DNA of 64,000 nucleotides from Pseudomonas oryzihabitans (GTDB taxonomy: Bacteria; Pseudomonadota; Gammaproteobacteria; Pseudomonadales; Pseudomonadaceae): contig NZ_CP021645.1 in the NCBI RefSeq assembly GCF_006384975.1, positions 1,020,001 through 1,084,000 of the forward strand. Direction: 5' to 3'. The first letter of the stretch is position 1. Each line of letters begins with the position of its first letter. The notes under the pieces are model-generated. The model searched no databases, had not been told where the DNA came from, and was given only the letters and a program-made list of their open reading frames with translations. Positions 1 to 9,035 of the stretch are shown piece by piece. A program made the translations under genes and the position numbers.

Positions 1-501
1 CAGCCGACTGGTACTGATGGCGAAAACCGGCGCCGAGGGTGCCTGCTGGCCATAACGAACCACCGTCTTGCCCACGCGTAGCTTGACCGCTGCACCAGCA
101 CGAGAGTACTCATCCGCCGGCTCGTTCCCCGCATGGACGGGTAAGTTACCCGTCCCACGACGGCCCGGGCCACCATCTAGCTTGAGCCCTAGATAGCCAA
201 AGGCGTCGACCCCGACACCCACGGTGCCCTGAGTGAACCCCGACTGATAATCCATCAGGAAGCCCTGAGTCCAGTCCTGCTGATTAGCCCGGCGGTTGGC
301 ACGGTCACTACTGAAGTAATAGTTACGCAGGGTCAGCGTAAGCTTGCTGTCGTCCACGAAACCTTCGGCAAGGGCCGCTTCGCCGCTCGATAACAGCGCA
401 CAGCCTCCCACCACACCCAGTGCCAAGGGGCGGAAAAGTCGGCTAAGACCTGGTTTATAAATATTAGTTGGTGTTCCTATCTGACAATGCGAGCGTTCCA
501 T
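1..501 (-). CDS. OprD-family outer membrane porin, N-terminal part (runs off the window)
   Basis: The reverse strand is open from an ATG at 501 to base 1, giving 167 codons without a stop. The N-terminus is a basic stretch followed by a hydrophobic signal segment (ALGVVGGCALLSSGEAALA). The mature start FVDDSKLTLTLRNYYFSSD is typical of OprD/OpdX substrate-specific porins, as is the following DWTQGFLMDYQSGFTQGTVG. AGAGGA lies about 6 bases upstream of the ATG and supports this start. These porins take up amino acids, peptides or aromatic acids across the outer membrane; the substrate cannot be told from this fragment. An ABC importer follows on the same strand about 1.3 kb upstream, so a functional pairing is possible but unproven. 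Confidence 0.9.
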   Translation of the reverse strand, partial: MERSHCQIGTPTNIYKPGLSRLFRPLALGVVGGCALLSSGEAALAEGFVDDSKLTLTLRNYYFSSDRANRRANQQDWTQGFLMDYQSGFTQGTVGVGVDAFGYLGLKLDGGPGRRGTGNLPVHAGNEPADEYSRAGAAVKLRVGKTVVRYGQQAPSAPVFAISTSRL

Positions 502-1831
502 GACGTCCTCTGTTCGTTATTGGCAAGGCTTGATGGGAGGGGCGCGCAGCCAGGAGCACTAGGGCAGCGAGGCCACCCCATCACGCCATGTACTGCGCGT
601 TGGATAGGGCCCGCACTCCCCCATGCGGGCCCAAATATCGGGTCAGAGAGCGCCGGCAAGTCGACCGCTGAAAAAGAAAAAGCTTCGAAGAAAGGCCTCG
701 AAGGGTTTCTTCAATTTGAATAGGATGGATTTATTGCTCAATGCAGCAACGTCTACTGATAAGTAATCTGGCGGCTGCATCTTCATTTTGGAATCATTGG
801 CGGAAAACGGTATTTTTATCGATGTCATCGGTTTGCCGTCTTACAACATGAAGAAAATAGCCGAGCCATTGGATGTGCTCCATCATTTAACGAGAAACGA
901 CGCTGACTGAGGTTCTCACTATAGTGCAGCAGGCCTTCGCATAGGCTTTACCGAAAACTAGAGACGAACGCTTCGAGATGGTGCCGGTTACGATGCTTGA
1001 CGGCTCAAGCCCAATGTAGAAACAAATTGTCGCTTGGGTTCCCTCTATGGATTTTCCGTTCAGATGTCACGTTGCAACCGGAGAAAATCTACGACATGAA
1101 ATATAAAGAGACCTCATCCTGCTTTCTTTTTTCGTCATGTGTCAAGCACCTAGAGAAACACTTTTAAAAAGTCTTAAAAGTAAAACTTTTATTACGTAAA
1201 AATGATAATTCAATTTAGACCACGACCCCATGCTCTTCGACCACAGAAAAGCAGCAGAGATAAAAGACAAAGATATACTATGACCAGGATATAACTGAAG
1301 GAGTGACAACCAACAAGCTCTGCGACAGCTGTATTCATATCGCCAGGATCGACGACCAGCAACGCCGCCTAATGCCTTGACCCGCCTGGTAATTGCGGAT
1401 CTTGTCGCCTAGGCGAGCCAATCATTAAGACCAATAACCAATAGGACCCAAAGCAATACCTGATCAGTACTAAGATATTACTAAATAATTCGCGACACTC
1501 AAACGTTTGCCTTAACACCTAGCTACCGGCTGCTATTCGTCTCTTATTGCTCGTCGCTAATACCTAATCGCAGGTCGCTATTCATTAGCCTCCATACTGA
1601 GCAGTATGCTGTGATTGACAGTTTTTAATGTATAGCCTGTAGACTAATTCAATAGATGAATGATCGTTGATTTTCTCGAAGACGCGTTGAGCAAACCCCG
1701 CCAACACCCATCCATTGAGCGATCTCCGGCAGCTAAATGTCCGCCAGCACCTTCAATAGATGGGTGATATTCTGAATTAGCGTCCCGCGTACCAGGGCAA
1801 AAGGTTAGTTGTGCGAATGCCAGCGAAAGCT
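502..1831. other. Long gene-poor, AT-richer intergenic region
   Basis: No ORF here has a convincing protein sequence. The stretch is visibly richer in A/T than its neighbours, especially 1040-1300 and 1480-1680. It contains a 9-bp perfect hairpin (607-615 with 624-632) in the leader of the porin gene, an AT-rich hairpin (1176-1181 with 1185-1190), and an inverted repeat at 1705-1766. It may be decayed foreign DNA or a long regulatory region. No transposase remnant could be recognised. Confidence 0.5.
1705..1766. repeat. Imperfect inverted repeat downstream of the ABC operon
   Basis: CACCCATCCATTGAG (1705-1719) pairs with TTCAATAGATGGGTG (1752-1766), two mismatches in 15, around a 32-base spacer. 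The motif TCAATAGATG also occurs near 1650-1662. It lies just past the end of the importer operon on the minus strand and could act in termination or mRNA 3'-end protection, or be an old element end. It lacks a clear U-run. Confidence 0.4.
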
Positions 1832-3307
1832 TTAGACAGTCTTGGTTAGGATCTCTTCCAGGTTCTCAGGACGAGGCTCCAGATCTGGCAGATTCCGCGT
1901 GAGCGCCGCCGGGTCTGCCAGATGGATGCGCCGATCGGCCACAGCCTCGACCAGAGCTTCGTCATGACTCACCAGCAGGATGGCGGTTCGTGCTTCCTCG
2001 GCCATTTCCACTAGTAACTCGATCATTTCCCGTTGGGTGATGAGATCGAGTCGTGAGCTGGGTTCGTCCGCGAAGATCAGCGCGGGCTCCAGGAGAAGCA
2101 CGCGCAGCAACGAAAAGCGCTGCAGCTCGCCCCCGGAGATGTTGCCCGGCAGCCGATCCAACAGGCGCTCGTCGAGCCTCAAACGCTGCATCAGCCGACC
2201 GATGCGGGACGCATCCAGACGATGCAACCGGACCAGATCGGCCAGCAACTGACGGACTGTAGCCGCTGGGGCGAAGGCAGCCACCGGATCCTGGTGCAGC
2301 TTCTGGAAGGCGAAACGACTGAGCCCCGGCTTGCGTCTCATGGTGCCCGCACTAGGCGCGGCGAGCCCTAGGATAACGTCTCCCAGAGTCGACTTGCCGC
2401 AGCCGGATGGACCGGTCACGCCCAGGATTTCGCCTGGCCGGACCTCGAAGGACAGCGCCTCGAAGAGTTGCCGACCGCCCCGCTGGACGGCCAGGTTCTC
2501 GACCGCCACAACGGGCTCACCTTTCTCGCCGCGACGCTCCCGACGCGGCCAACGAGTCGGATCGGCTGCCAGCAACTGACGGGTATAGGCATGCCGTGGT
2601 TGACCGAGGATCTGCTCGGCGCTACCGGACTCGATCACCCGCCCCTTGAGCATGATCATCACCTCACCGCCCAGACGACGCGCGACTTCGAGATCGTGGG
2701 TGATGATGAGCAGGCTGCCACCTTCGGCCAGCATGGCCTTGAGTAGTGCGATGACCTCGTCGATCCGGTCACGATCCAGCCCCTTGGTGGGCTCATCGGC
2801 GATCAATACCGGCGCACCGCCTGCATGGGTGGCGGCGAACGCCAGCCGCTGCGCCATGCCGCCCGACAGTTGGAATGGATACTTGCGCTCGGCCCCTGCC
2901 AGCCCCAGGCGCGCCAGAGCCGCCATGGCCTTTTCACAGGCCTGGGTGCCCGAAAGGCCGCCTACCTGGGTATAGGTCTCCGTCACCTGGGCCAGCGCCC
3001 TCATGGTCGGGTCCAGGCTCAGCCAAGGCTCCTGCGGTAACACGGCAAGTCCCCTGCCCCACTGCTGGCGGCGCCCGACCTGGCGGCCCTCTTCGGCGAA
3101 GCCATCCGGCAAACGAATCTGGCCATGGGCCTGTAGGCCGGCCGGCAGGTTGCCGACCAGTCCCTGGGCGAACAGGCTCTTGCCCGAGCCGGTCTCCCCG
3201 ATGATCGACAACACCTGGCCTGGCGCCAGGCTGATGGACAACGGTTCCACCAGTTGCCCCTGCTCGCTACGGATTTCCAGGGCGGTGGTCATGAGCGATG
3301 ACGTCAT
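1832..3307 (-). CDS. Fused double ATP-binding subunit of oligopeptide/nickel-type ABC importer
   Basis: This 491-residue protein powers the importer encoded upstream. It has two complete nucleotide-binding domains in one chain, equivalent to DppD plus DppF. The first has Walker A GETGSGKS (residues 37-44), signature LSGGMAQR and Walker B VLIADEPTKGLD. The second has Walker A GPSGCGKST, signature ISGGELQR and Walker B LIFADEPSSRLD. I place the start at the ATG at 3307, which overlaps the permease stop as ATGA; the reading frame stays open further upstream, but that part is a shadow of the permease gene. It is the last gene of the operon. Fused double ATPases of this type serve peptide, nickel, opine-metallophore and siderophore-related importers, so the substrate is open. 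Confidence 0.9.
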   Translation of the reverse strand: MTSSLMTTALEIRSEQGQLVEPLSISLAPGQVLSIIGETGSGKSLFAQGLVGNLPAGLQAHGQIRLPDGFAEEGRQVGRRQQWGRGLAVLPQEPWLSLDPTMRALAQVTETYTQVGGLSGTQACEKAMAALARLGLAGAERKYPFQLSGGMAQRLAFAATHAGGAPVLIADEPTKGLDRDRIDEVIALLKAMLAEGGSLLIITHDLEVARRLGGEVMIMLKGRVIESGSAEQILGQPRHAYTRQLLAADPTRWPRRERRGEKGEPVVAVENLAVQRGGRQLFEALSFEVRPGEILGVTGPSGCGKSTLGDVILGLAAPSAGTMRRKPGLSRFAFQKLHQDPVAAFAPAATVRQLLADLVRLHRLDASRIGRLMQRLRLDERLLDRLPGNISGGELQRFSLLRVLLLEPALIFADEPSSRLDLITQREMIELLVEMAEEARTAILLVSHDEALVEAVADRRIHLADPAALTRNLPDLEPRPENLEEILTKTV

Positions 3308-4125
3308 GGCTTGCGTCCTCCGGTGATGAGCATCAGTGACAACACGGTCAGAAAGATAGCGATGATCGGCAAGGCGATGACGAAGGGCGCCTCGGCGTAA
3401 TAAGGCAGCAACTCGGTGATCATCAGCCCCAACTCGGCGGTGGGCGGCCGCACTCCGATACTCACGAAGCCGAGCGCGGCGATGGCCATGATGGTCGAGG
3501 CGGCACCGAAGGCGGCGATGGTCAACAGCACCGGAGCCAGTTGCGGCCAAAGATGCCGCCGCACGATATAGACGGGGCCGAAGCCCAGCAGTTGGCTGGC
3601 CGCTACCGCCGGCGATGCCAGCACCGTGCGGGAAAGCGCGCGGGTCATGCGGAAATACTCCACCCACAACACCAGGGCGACGGCGCTATAGAGCGCGATA
3701 AAAGAGCCCGGGAATACCGCGACGATCAATAGCACCAGGAGCAGACCCGGCAATGCCAGGAACAGCTCAGCCACTCCGCCCAGCAGCTTGTCGACCGCGC
3801 CGCCCTTCCAGGCGGCCAGGATACCCAGCAGCACACCGGGAATGGCCGCGGTGCAGACGCTGATGAAGGCCAGCCCCAGGGAAAAGCGGATGGCGACCGA
3901 TAGCCGCGCCAGCATGTCCCGCCCCAGGTGGTCGGTGCCCAGGGGATAGGCATCGCTGGGCGCCGTGAGGATCGCCAGATAGTCCTGCCGGGCGATGTCG
4001 CCCGACCACAGCAATGGCGTGAGCACGGCGAAGGCGACCATAGCGGTCAGCAATCCCATGCCCAACCAGCGGGCCGAAGCGCGCGCAGGCGGCGCCGCGA
4101 GGACGCCGGAATTGTCCAGGCTCAT
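3304..4125 (-). CDS. ABC importer permease, DppC/NikC type
   Basis: This 273-residue inner-membrane protein is one half of the transport channel. It has an N-terminal membrane segment, a periplasmic piece with YPLGTDHLGRDMLAR (the hallmark of DppC/OppC/NikC proteins), then about five more membrane helices. The coupling loop that binds the ATPase lies around the segment SPAVAASQLLG. Start ATG at 4125 overlaps the stop of the preceding permease as ATGA, and its own stop overlaps the ATPase start the same way, which indicates translational coupling and a fixed stoichiometry. Confidence 0.9.
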   Translation of the reverse strand: MSLDNSGVLAAPPARASARWLGMGLLTAMVAFAVLTPLLWSGDIARQDYLAILTAPSDAYPLGTDHLGRDMLARLSVAIRFSLGLAFISVCTAAIPGVLLGILAAWKGGAVDKLLGGVAELFLALPGLLLVLLIVAVFPGSFIALYSAVALVLWVEYFRMTRALSRTVLASPAVAASQLLGFGPVYIVRRHLWPQLAPVLLTIAAFGAASTIMAIAALGFVSIGVRPPTAELGLMITELLPYYAEAPFVIALPIIAIFLTVLSLMLITGGRKP

Positions 4126-5057
4126 GAGTTTCTCCCGCGTGGATCGATCAGGTGATTGGCGACATCGACGCAGGTATTGAGGATCACGAACAGCAGCCCC
4201 ATTGCCAGGGCCGTGCCCTGCACCATGGGCACGTCGCGCTGGACGATGGCGTGGACCAGCCCATGACCGATCCCCGGCCAGGCGAAGAGCGTCTCCACCA
4301 CCACCACGCCCTCGATGAGATACACCAGCTGTACGCCCAGGTAGGTCACCACGGGAACGCCGATGTTGCGCAGGCCATGGCGCAGGAAGACGCTGGCACC
4401 CCGCAACCCCTTCAACTTGCCGAAGGCATAGTAGGCCGAGGCGGCCACCTCGACGGTGGCATCCCGGGCCACCCGCGACGACACCGCCGCAAGGCCCAGC
4501 GCGAGGGTAAGGGTCGGCAGTACGCTGTGCCAGAAGGTACCGTGCCCAGCCGCCGGAAACAGCTTCCAGGAGATGGCAAACAGCAGTACGAAGATCACCC
4601 CCAGCACGAACTGGGGCAAGGCGCGCACGGCAGTGGTCAGAACCAGCAGGGTCCGGTCCAGCAGACTGCCCGGACGCAGACCGGCCAGCACGCCCAGCGG
4701 CGGACCAAGCAGCAGCGACACACATACGGCACCGATCGCCAGCCGAATGGAACTGCCCAGTTCATGGGCGACGACCGCCATGACGGGTTTACCGGAGACC
4801 AGTGAGTGGCCCAGGTCCAGCGTCAGCAGATCACCGATCCAGGCGAGGAAACGCCACAGCAGCGGTTGATCGAGATTCAGCTCCGCCCGCACCGCTTCGG
4901 CGGCTGCCGTATCCACCATATCGTAGCCATAGCGCCCGGCGGCGATGCGGTACGCGGCATCACCAGGCAGCAGGCTCATGAAGAGAAACGTGAGGGCGCC
5001 TACCAGCAGCGCTACCATGACCGCCTGCAATAGACGGAAGCTCAACAGCCGCGTCAT
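4122..5057 (-). CDS. ABC importer permease, DppB/NikB type
   Basis: This 311-residue inner-membrane permease pairs with the DppC-type subunit. It begins MTRLLSFRLLQAVMVALLVG, as usual for DppB/OppB/NikB proteins, and has about six hydrophobic helices. The segment RVARDATVEVAASAYYAFGK is the cytoplasmic coupling region. The start at 5057 overlaps the stop of the substrate-binding protein gene as ATGA. A start three codons further upstream (5066) is possible but would lengthen the overlap for no gain. Confidence 0.9.
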   Translation of the reverse strand: MTRLLSFRLLQAVMVALLVGALTFLFMSLLPGDAAYRIAAGRYGYDMVDTAAAEAVRAELNLDQPLLWRFLAWIGDLLTLDLGHSLVSGKPVMAVVAHELGSSIRLAIGAVCVSLLLGPPLGVLAGLRPGSLLDRTLLVLTTAVRALPQFVLGVIFVLLFAISWKLFPAAGHGTFWHSVLPTLTLALGLAAVSSRVARDATVEVAASAYYAFGKLKGLRGASVFLRHGLRNIGVPVVTYLGVQLVYLIEGVVVVETLFAWPGIGHGLVHAIVQRDVPMVQGTALAMGLLFVILNTCVDVANHLIDPRGRNS

Positions 5058-6595
5058 TCGACCCACCGCATCTTGCTCAGCCCGAAGGTACGCTCGAAGG
5101 GATCAATGGCCGCTCCGTCGACGGCGTTCGAAACGGCGATCGTCTGTCGATACCAGGCCACCGGGATCACCGGCAGCTCATTCTGCACCTGAGCCATGGC
5201 GGCGTGGCGCTGCCGCTGCTGTTCGGCCGGATCATCAGTGTTCAGCAAGGCATGCAGCGCCTGGTCGAAAGCGGGATTCTTCCAGCCTAGCGGTCCCCAC
5301 TCCCCGCCCCCGTTGCCAAAATCATTGAGCAGGGTAACCAGCGGATCGGGCGCCAGAGCGAAGTTACGGCCATAGAGCGCAAGCTGGAGCGACCCATCGT
5401 TATGCGCTGCCGGGATGGCGCTGGAATTCTGTACCGAAACCTCCACATCGATCCCGACATCCTTGAGCTGGGCTTGGAGCGCCGTGGCGATCAGCGGTAG
5501 CTCGGGACGATCAGAATAGGTCAGCAGCTTGAGCTTGAGCGGTTTGCCATCCTTTTCCAGGATGCCATCGGTCCGCGGCACCCAGCCTTGTCCGGCCAGC
5601 AGCTTGCGCGCGGCAGCGGGATCGTAGGCGAGCGGGGCCAGTCCAGCGTCATGCCAGGCGGGCACGTTCTTGGCGAACAGCTGGGTTGCACCGGTACCGG
5701 GCGCACGAAGTACGGCGGTCGCGATTCCTTCGCGCTGTATGGCCAGGCTGAGTGCCTGGCGTACCTCTACCGGAGCGGTAGCCCCTGCGCCGGAATTGGG
5801 GGTCAGTAGTACCACCCGAGGAACCGGCTCGATCAATACCTTAAGGTTGCTCGAACGCGTGAGCTTGGCGATGCTCGGCGGATCGAGCTGGAATACCAAC
5901 TCCGCGTCCCCGCTTTCCGCCATCAGGGTGCGTGTCTCACCGCGCCCTGCCGCCAGATAGGTGGTCTTGACGATCTCTGGCTTGGCTCCCCAATACCCAT
6001 CGAATCGCTCGGCGGCGAGGCGTTGGGGCGGCTCCAGCAAGGTCACCCGGTAAGGACCGGTACCGATGATCTGCTGCACCTTGCCTTCGGCGTCGAAGGA
6101 GCTGAGAGCCAGGATATTGGTGGAGGAGTGAGCCAGCAGTGCCAACAACGGCTTGAAGGGCTTGGCAAGCTGGATCACCACCTCGTTGCCCTCGGCGGTG
6201 ATCGATTCCATACCCGCCTGCTTCAATACCCCCGGTTTGCTGCGTGCCACTTCGAGTACGCGAGCAACGCCCGCGGCGGTAAGCTCGGTGCCGTCATGGA
6301 ATTTCACCCCCTGGCGAATAGCCAGACGCCAGGTCCTGCCATCCGCCGAAGCGACCCAGCGCTCTGCCAGGCCTGGTACCGGATTGCCTTGGGCATCGCT
6401 GTCCAAAAGCGTCTCGGCGATCTGCATGCGCTGGAAGACGAAGCCTGAAATGGACGGGTCCAACCCTCCGATCTCGAAGGGGCCGACAACATCGAAAACC
6501 CGCTCTTGGGCCGAGGATGCCAAGGGAAACAAAGCCACCAGCGTCGCCAATGCAGACGCTGCCATGGCAGTGCGGAAGGGGCGATATGAAGACAT
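5054..6595 (-). CDS. Periplasmic substrate-binding protein of oligopeptide/nickel-type ABC importer (SBP_bac_5)
   Basis: This 513-residue protein captures the substrate in the periplasm for the importer encoded downstream. A signal peptide (MAASALATLVALFPLASSAQ in its core) is followed by family-5 features: VPGLAERWVASADGRTWRLA, VKFHDGTELTAAGVARVL, IIGTGPYRV and, near the C-terminus, LPVIPVAWYRQT. The start is the ATG at 6595 preceded by AAGGAT; the frame extends 25 codons further but lacks a signal-like start there. It is the first gene of a four-gene operon. The sequence somewhat resembles the NikA/metallophore branch more than DppA, which is only an impression. A metal-complex, opine-type or peptide substrate is possible. 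Confidence 0.88.
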   Translation of the reverse strand: MSSYRPFRTAMAASALATLVALFPLASSAQERVFDVVGPFEIGGLDPSISGFVFQRMQIAETLLDSDAQGNPVPGLAERWVASADGRTWRLAIRQGVKFHDGTELTAAGVARVLEVARSKPGVLKQAGMESITAEGNEVVIQLAKPFKPLLALLAHSSTNILALSSFDAEGKVQQIIGTGPYRVTLLEPPQRLAAERFDGYWGAKPEIVKTTYLAAGRGETRTLMAESGDAELVFQLDPPSIAKLTRSSNLKVLIEPVPRVVLLTPNSGAGATAPVEVRQALSLAIQREGIATAVLRAPGTGATQLFAKNVPAWHDAGLAPLAYDPAAARKLLAGQGWVPRTDGILEKDGKPLKLKLLTYSDRPELPLIATALQAQLKDVGIDVEVSVQNSSAIPAAHNDGSLQLALYGRNFALAPDPLVTLLNDFGNGGGEWGPLGWKNPAFDQALHALLNTDDPAEQQRQRHAAMAQVQNELPVIPVAWYRQTIAVSNAVDGAAIDPFERTFGLSKMRWVE

Positions 6596-6676
6596 GACAA
6601 TCCTTATGAAAACAAAGCACCAATGTCGGCCATGAGCCTCCTTGCAGGAGCCTGGCCGCCGAGGCCGCACGTTATA

Positions 6677-7045
6677 TCATAACGATTTCAGCTTGAAATC
6701 AGACCTCTCCCCGTTAGCAACATCTTGAAATACCTCGGGAATATAAGGCTCGATAGCTAGTAGACCATCGCTAGTCGTGTGCAAGACGACTGGAAAGATG
6801 CTGCCAGAGTTCAGGAGAAAATCCGGCGTCTGTCTGCTCAAAGACAGTTCTGAACTGATCAAGTCCTGCATAGCAGGGTTACCGAGGAACCGAATAGGTC
6901 TACACGTCCGCACCCAAACCTTCACCGACTCTACTAAAGGACAGCGGCCATCCATGTAGTTATTGAAAAACGTTTGAAGCCTTGATGAAGCAAGGCTTAG
7001 CGAGACCTTACCGGCGAACTCCGCAGGTGAATCGATTAACGGCAC
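6677..7045 (-). CDS. Hypothetical protein, possibly a remnant
   Basis: This 122-codon ORF starts with GTG at 7045, directly behind an in-frame stop, and has no clear ribosome binding site. The predicted protein is of mixed composition with a plausible globular look (PVVLHTTSDGLLAIEPYIPE). I do not recognise a family. Base composition is lower in GC than the surrounding genes, as in the whole 6.66-7.49 kb stretch, which suggests transferred or decaying DNA. It could be the tail of a broken larger gene. Confidence 0.35.
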   Translation of the reverse strand: MPLIDSPAEFAGKVSLSLASSRLQTFFNNYMDGRCPLVESVKVWVRTCRPIRFLGNPAMQDLISSELSLSRQTPDFLLNSGSIFPVVLHTTSDGLLAIEPYIPEVFQDVANGERSDFKLKSL

Positions 7046-7487
7046 TTTAAATAAAAGTTATTATCTCCATCATTTCGACCATACAGTCAAATTCTCTCTT
7101 TTTGTGATGAACATCACATCACCACAGTTGCTATTCCCTTGGAGATGGAGAGGATAGGCCCCGCCACCCCAAGGCTTACCAGCGAAGGAATGCAAGGCAT
7201 GAACCTCCAGGGCCACGATTTTTACTGACAATGCTTTGAAGATCTTATGCAAACAGACATATTCTAGCAAACCAACTGCACTCGACTACCAAGAGCGCTT
7301 TTCCAACCCGGAAGTGAAAGTTGCCAGAAGAGCGCTTCAACCTGGCGACAAGGCCCTTATCAAATGGACCAAGTTTCAGCATCAGGCCAATGTCCTACCA
7401 AAAATGCCGACCTGCCTTATGTAACTGTTCGAAGAATAGCTCTTACTCGACCTGACATCTAAACTTCCGACCTGAGACGCTCGATTC
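7046..7487. other. AT-richer intergenic stretch without a supported gene
   Basis: Two short ORFs (7070-7270 minus and 7236-7424 plus) have neither recognisable family features nor ribosome binding sites. I take them as chance. The region presumably holds the promoter of the diguanylate cyclase gene that starts at 7488, but no confident -35/-10 pair was picked out. Confidence 0.4.
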
Positions 7488-9035
7488 ATGCCAGACTTTT
7501 ACGACCGGAATGCCGCCAGCGCGGACCAGACACCCAGGCAGACCTGGGTGTCTGCCATGGTGGTATTCGCGACGACATTCCTGGTTCTCATCTACATGTG
7601 CGGACAGATAAAAGAAAGATCCAAACTCGTGACTATCACGAACTTTCACATGCTTGCAGATGAGCGAATAAGCAGGGTAAAAAATCGATTCCAGTCCGAA
7701 GCGCGCAGAATCGAGGGCGCAAAGCGCTTTATAGAAAACTCCGACATCACTACTCAAGCAGAATTCAAAGGATTCATCACGCCCTTTCTTTATCCAGGCG
7801 GTGCCTATCTCTTCGTCCGCGACTTGAACGAACACAGCTATAAAACTGCAGGCTTGACCAGTGAAGGCCCGAGCGATTCCGGCTTTGACTACCGTGCCTA
7901 CTCGAAAGCCAAGCGTGGCGAGACACCGCGACAAGGTAGCAACTCGCGACTAATGATCCTTTACTCGGCCTCACAACAACCAGACATGCGCTCTGGCGTA
8001 AGCATAGATACCGTCGACCCGACACTCCCTCAATTCTTCGAAAAAGCAAAAAACTCCTCCCAGCCGGTGGTATCCGCCCCCATCAAGCTCAGTAACGGAA
8101 AATTCGGCATTTTTTTCATAATAGCCGTTGGCTGTAAAAATGAGATCTGTCCAAAGGACGCGGCGTTCGTGGCAGCCATGGTGCCCATGGCGGAACTGAT
8201 GGAAACCGGCCTTCCCGCTTCAAGCACTGGGCAGATGGCGATCAATCTATATTTTGTCGGTCCTGATGATAAATCCATCTCCATCTACACCAACGATGTA
8301 CAGGAAACGCAACAGGCAGACTTCACTCAAGCCAGAAGCCTTCTACCTGACGACACCCGCTACGGCATGACCCTTTCAGCATCGGATAGTTTCGTTCTCG
8401 CCCAAGGGGAAGACTTTAAGATTTCCTACTTCATTGCGCTCAGTATCATCGTGAGCGGCTTGCTGGCGATGATGTTCTTCGTACTGGCTAACCAGAACCG
8501 AAAAACAGCTTATTTGGTTCTGAAAAGAACCCATGAAATGGATCTCATGGCACGCACCGACTCCCTGACCGGCGCCTATAACAGACGTCATTTCATCGAG
8601 GAGATGCGCCATCACACGGAGTCGATTCACCCCATATTCATCAAGCATGGCCTCATCGCACTGGATATAGACAAGTTCAAATCGATCAACGACAGTTTTG
8701 GTCACAACAAGGGCGACGAAGTACTGTCCGCATTAGTCCGCATCGTCTCGGAAAATCTGCGAATGAAAGATGTTTTTTGTCGCAATGGTGGTGAGGAGTT
8801 TTTCGTTGTTTGTCCTGATACGGATGCGGCCGGCTGCTTCATACTGGCGGAAAAATTGCGCCAACGCGTCGAAAGTCACGCCTTTCCCATAGGACGGCAG
8901 GTGACCGCTAGCTTCGGAATAACGGAGTTTTCCTATGGAGAAACCATTACCTCGATCACCGAGCGAGCGGATCGAGCGCTCTACCGAGCCAAGGTAGCAG
9001 GCAGGAACCGAATTGAGATCGAGGAATCAGCCTAG
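7488..9035 (+). CDS. Membrane-bound diguanylate cyclase with CHASE-like periplasmic sensor
   Basis: This 515-residue protein is predicted to make cyclic di-GMP from two GTP at the inner membrane. It has a first membrane helix at about 22-38, a periplasmic domain at about 40-310, a second helix at about 313-334 and a GGDEF domain at about 355-512. The active-site motif is GGEEF (434-438). An RxxD inhibitory-site motif (RMKD, 425-428) lies five residues upstream, so product inhibition is likely. The periplasmic part (RVKNRFQSEARRIEGAKRFI) looks like a CHASE domain; the ligand is unknown. The ribosome binding site before ATG 7488 is weak and a 12-bp hairpin lies in codons 14-23. Met24 at 7557 would be an alternative start directly at the first helix. 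Confidence 0.9.
   Translation: MPDFYDRNAASADQTPRQTWVSAMVVFATTFLVLIYMCGQIKERSKLVTITNFHMLADERISRVKNRFQSEARRIEGAKRFIENSDITTQAEFKGFITPFLYPGGAYLFVRDLNEHSYKTAGLTSEGPSDSGFDYRAYSKAKRGETPRQGSNSRLMILYSASQQPDMRSGVSIDTVDPTLPQFFEKAKNSSQPVVSAPIKLSNGKFGIFFIIAVGCKNEICPKDAAFVAAMVPMAELMETGLPASSTGQMAINLYFVGPDDKSISIYTNDVQETQQADFTQARSLLPDDTRYGMTLSASDSFVLAQGEDFKISYFIALSIIVSGLLAMMFFVLANQNRKTAYLVLKRTHEMDLMARTDSLTGAYNRRHFIEEMRHHTESIHPIFIKHGLIALDIDKFKSINDSFGHNKGDEVLSALVRIVSENLRMKDVFCRNGGEEFFVVCPDTDAAGCFILAEKLRQRVESHAFPIGRQVTASFGITEFSYGETITSITERADRALYRAKVAGRNRIEIEESA
7527..7554 (+). promoter_or_regulatory. Strong hairpin at the 5' end of the diguanylate cyclase gene
   Basis: CAGACACCCAGG (7527-7538) and CCTGGGTGTCTG (7543-7554) pair perfectly over 12 bp with a 4-base loop. 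It lies about 40 bases after the annotated start codon and just before Met24. It may slow or gate translation, or mark the leader of a shorter mRNA. No function is shown by sequence alone. Confidence 0.45.

Noticed and set aside
1199..1215. Fur-like match AAAATGATAATTCAATT in the AT-rich intergenic region
   Set aside because: Eleven of 17 matches in very AT-rich DNA is expected by chance, one half-site is poor, and no gene start is near.
1300..1380. Short frame after AAGGAG near 1301 reading as a 25-residue peptide
   Set aside because: The GTG overlaps the presumed ribosome binding sequence itself, and the product is short with no family features.
7070..7424. Two overlapping short ORFs before the diguanylate cyclase gene
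   Set aside because: They have neither ribosome binding sites nor recognisable sequence and lie in AT-richer DNA where chance ORFs are common.
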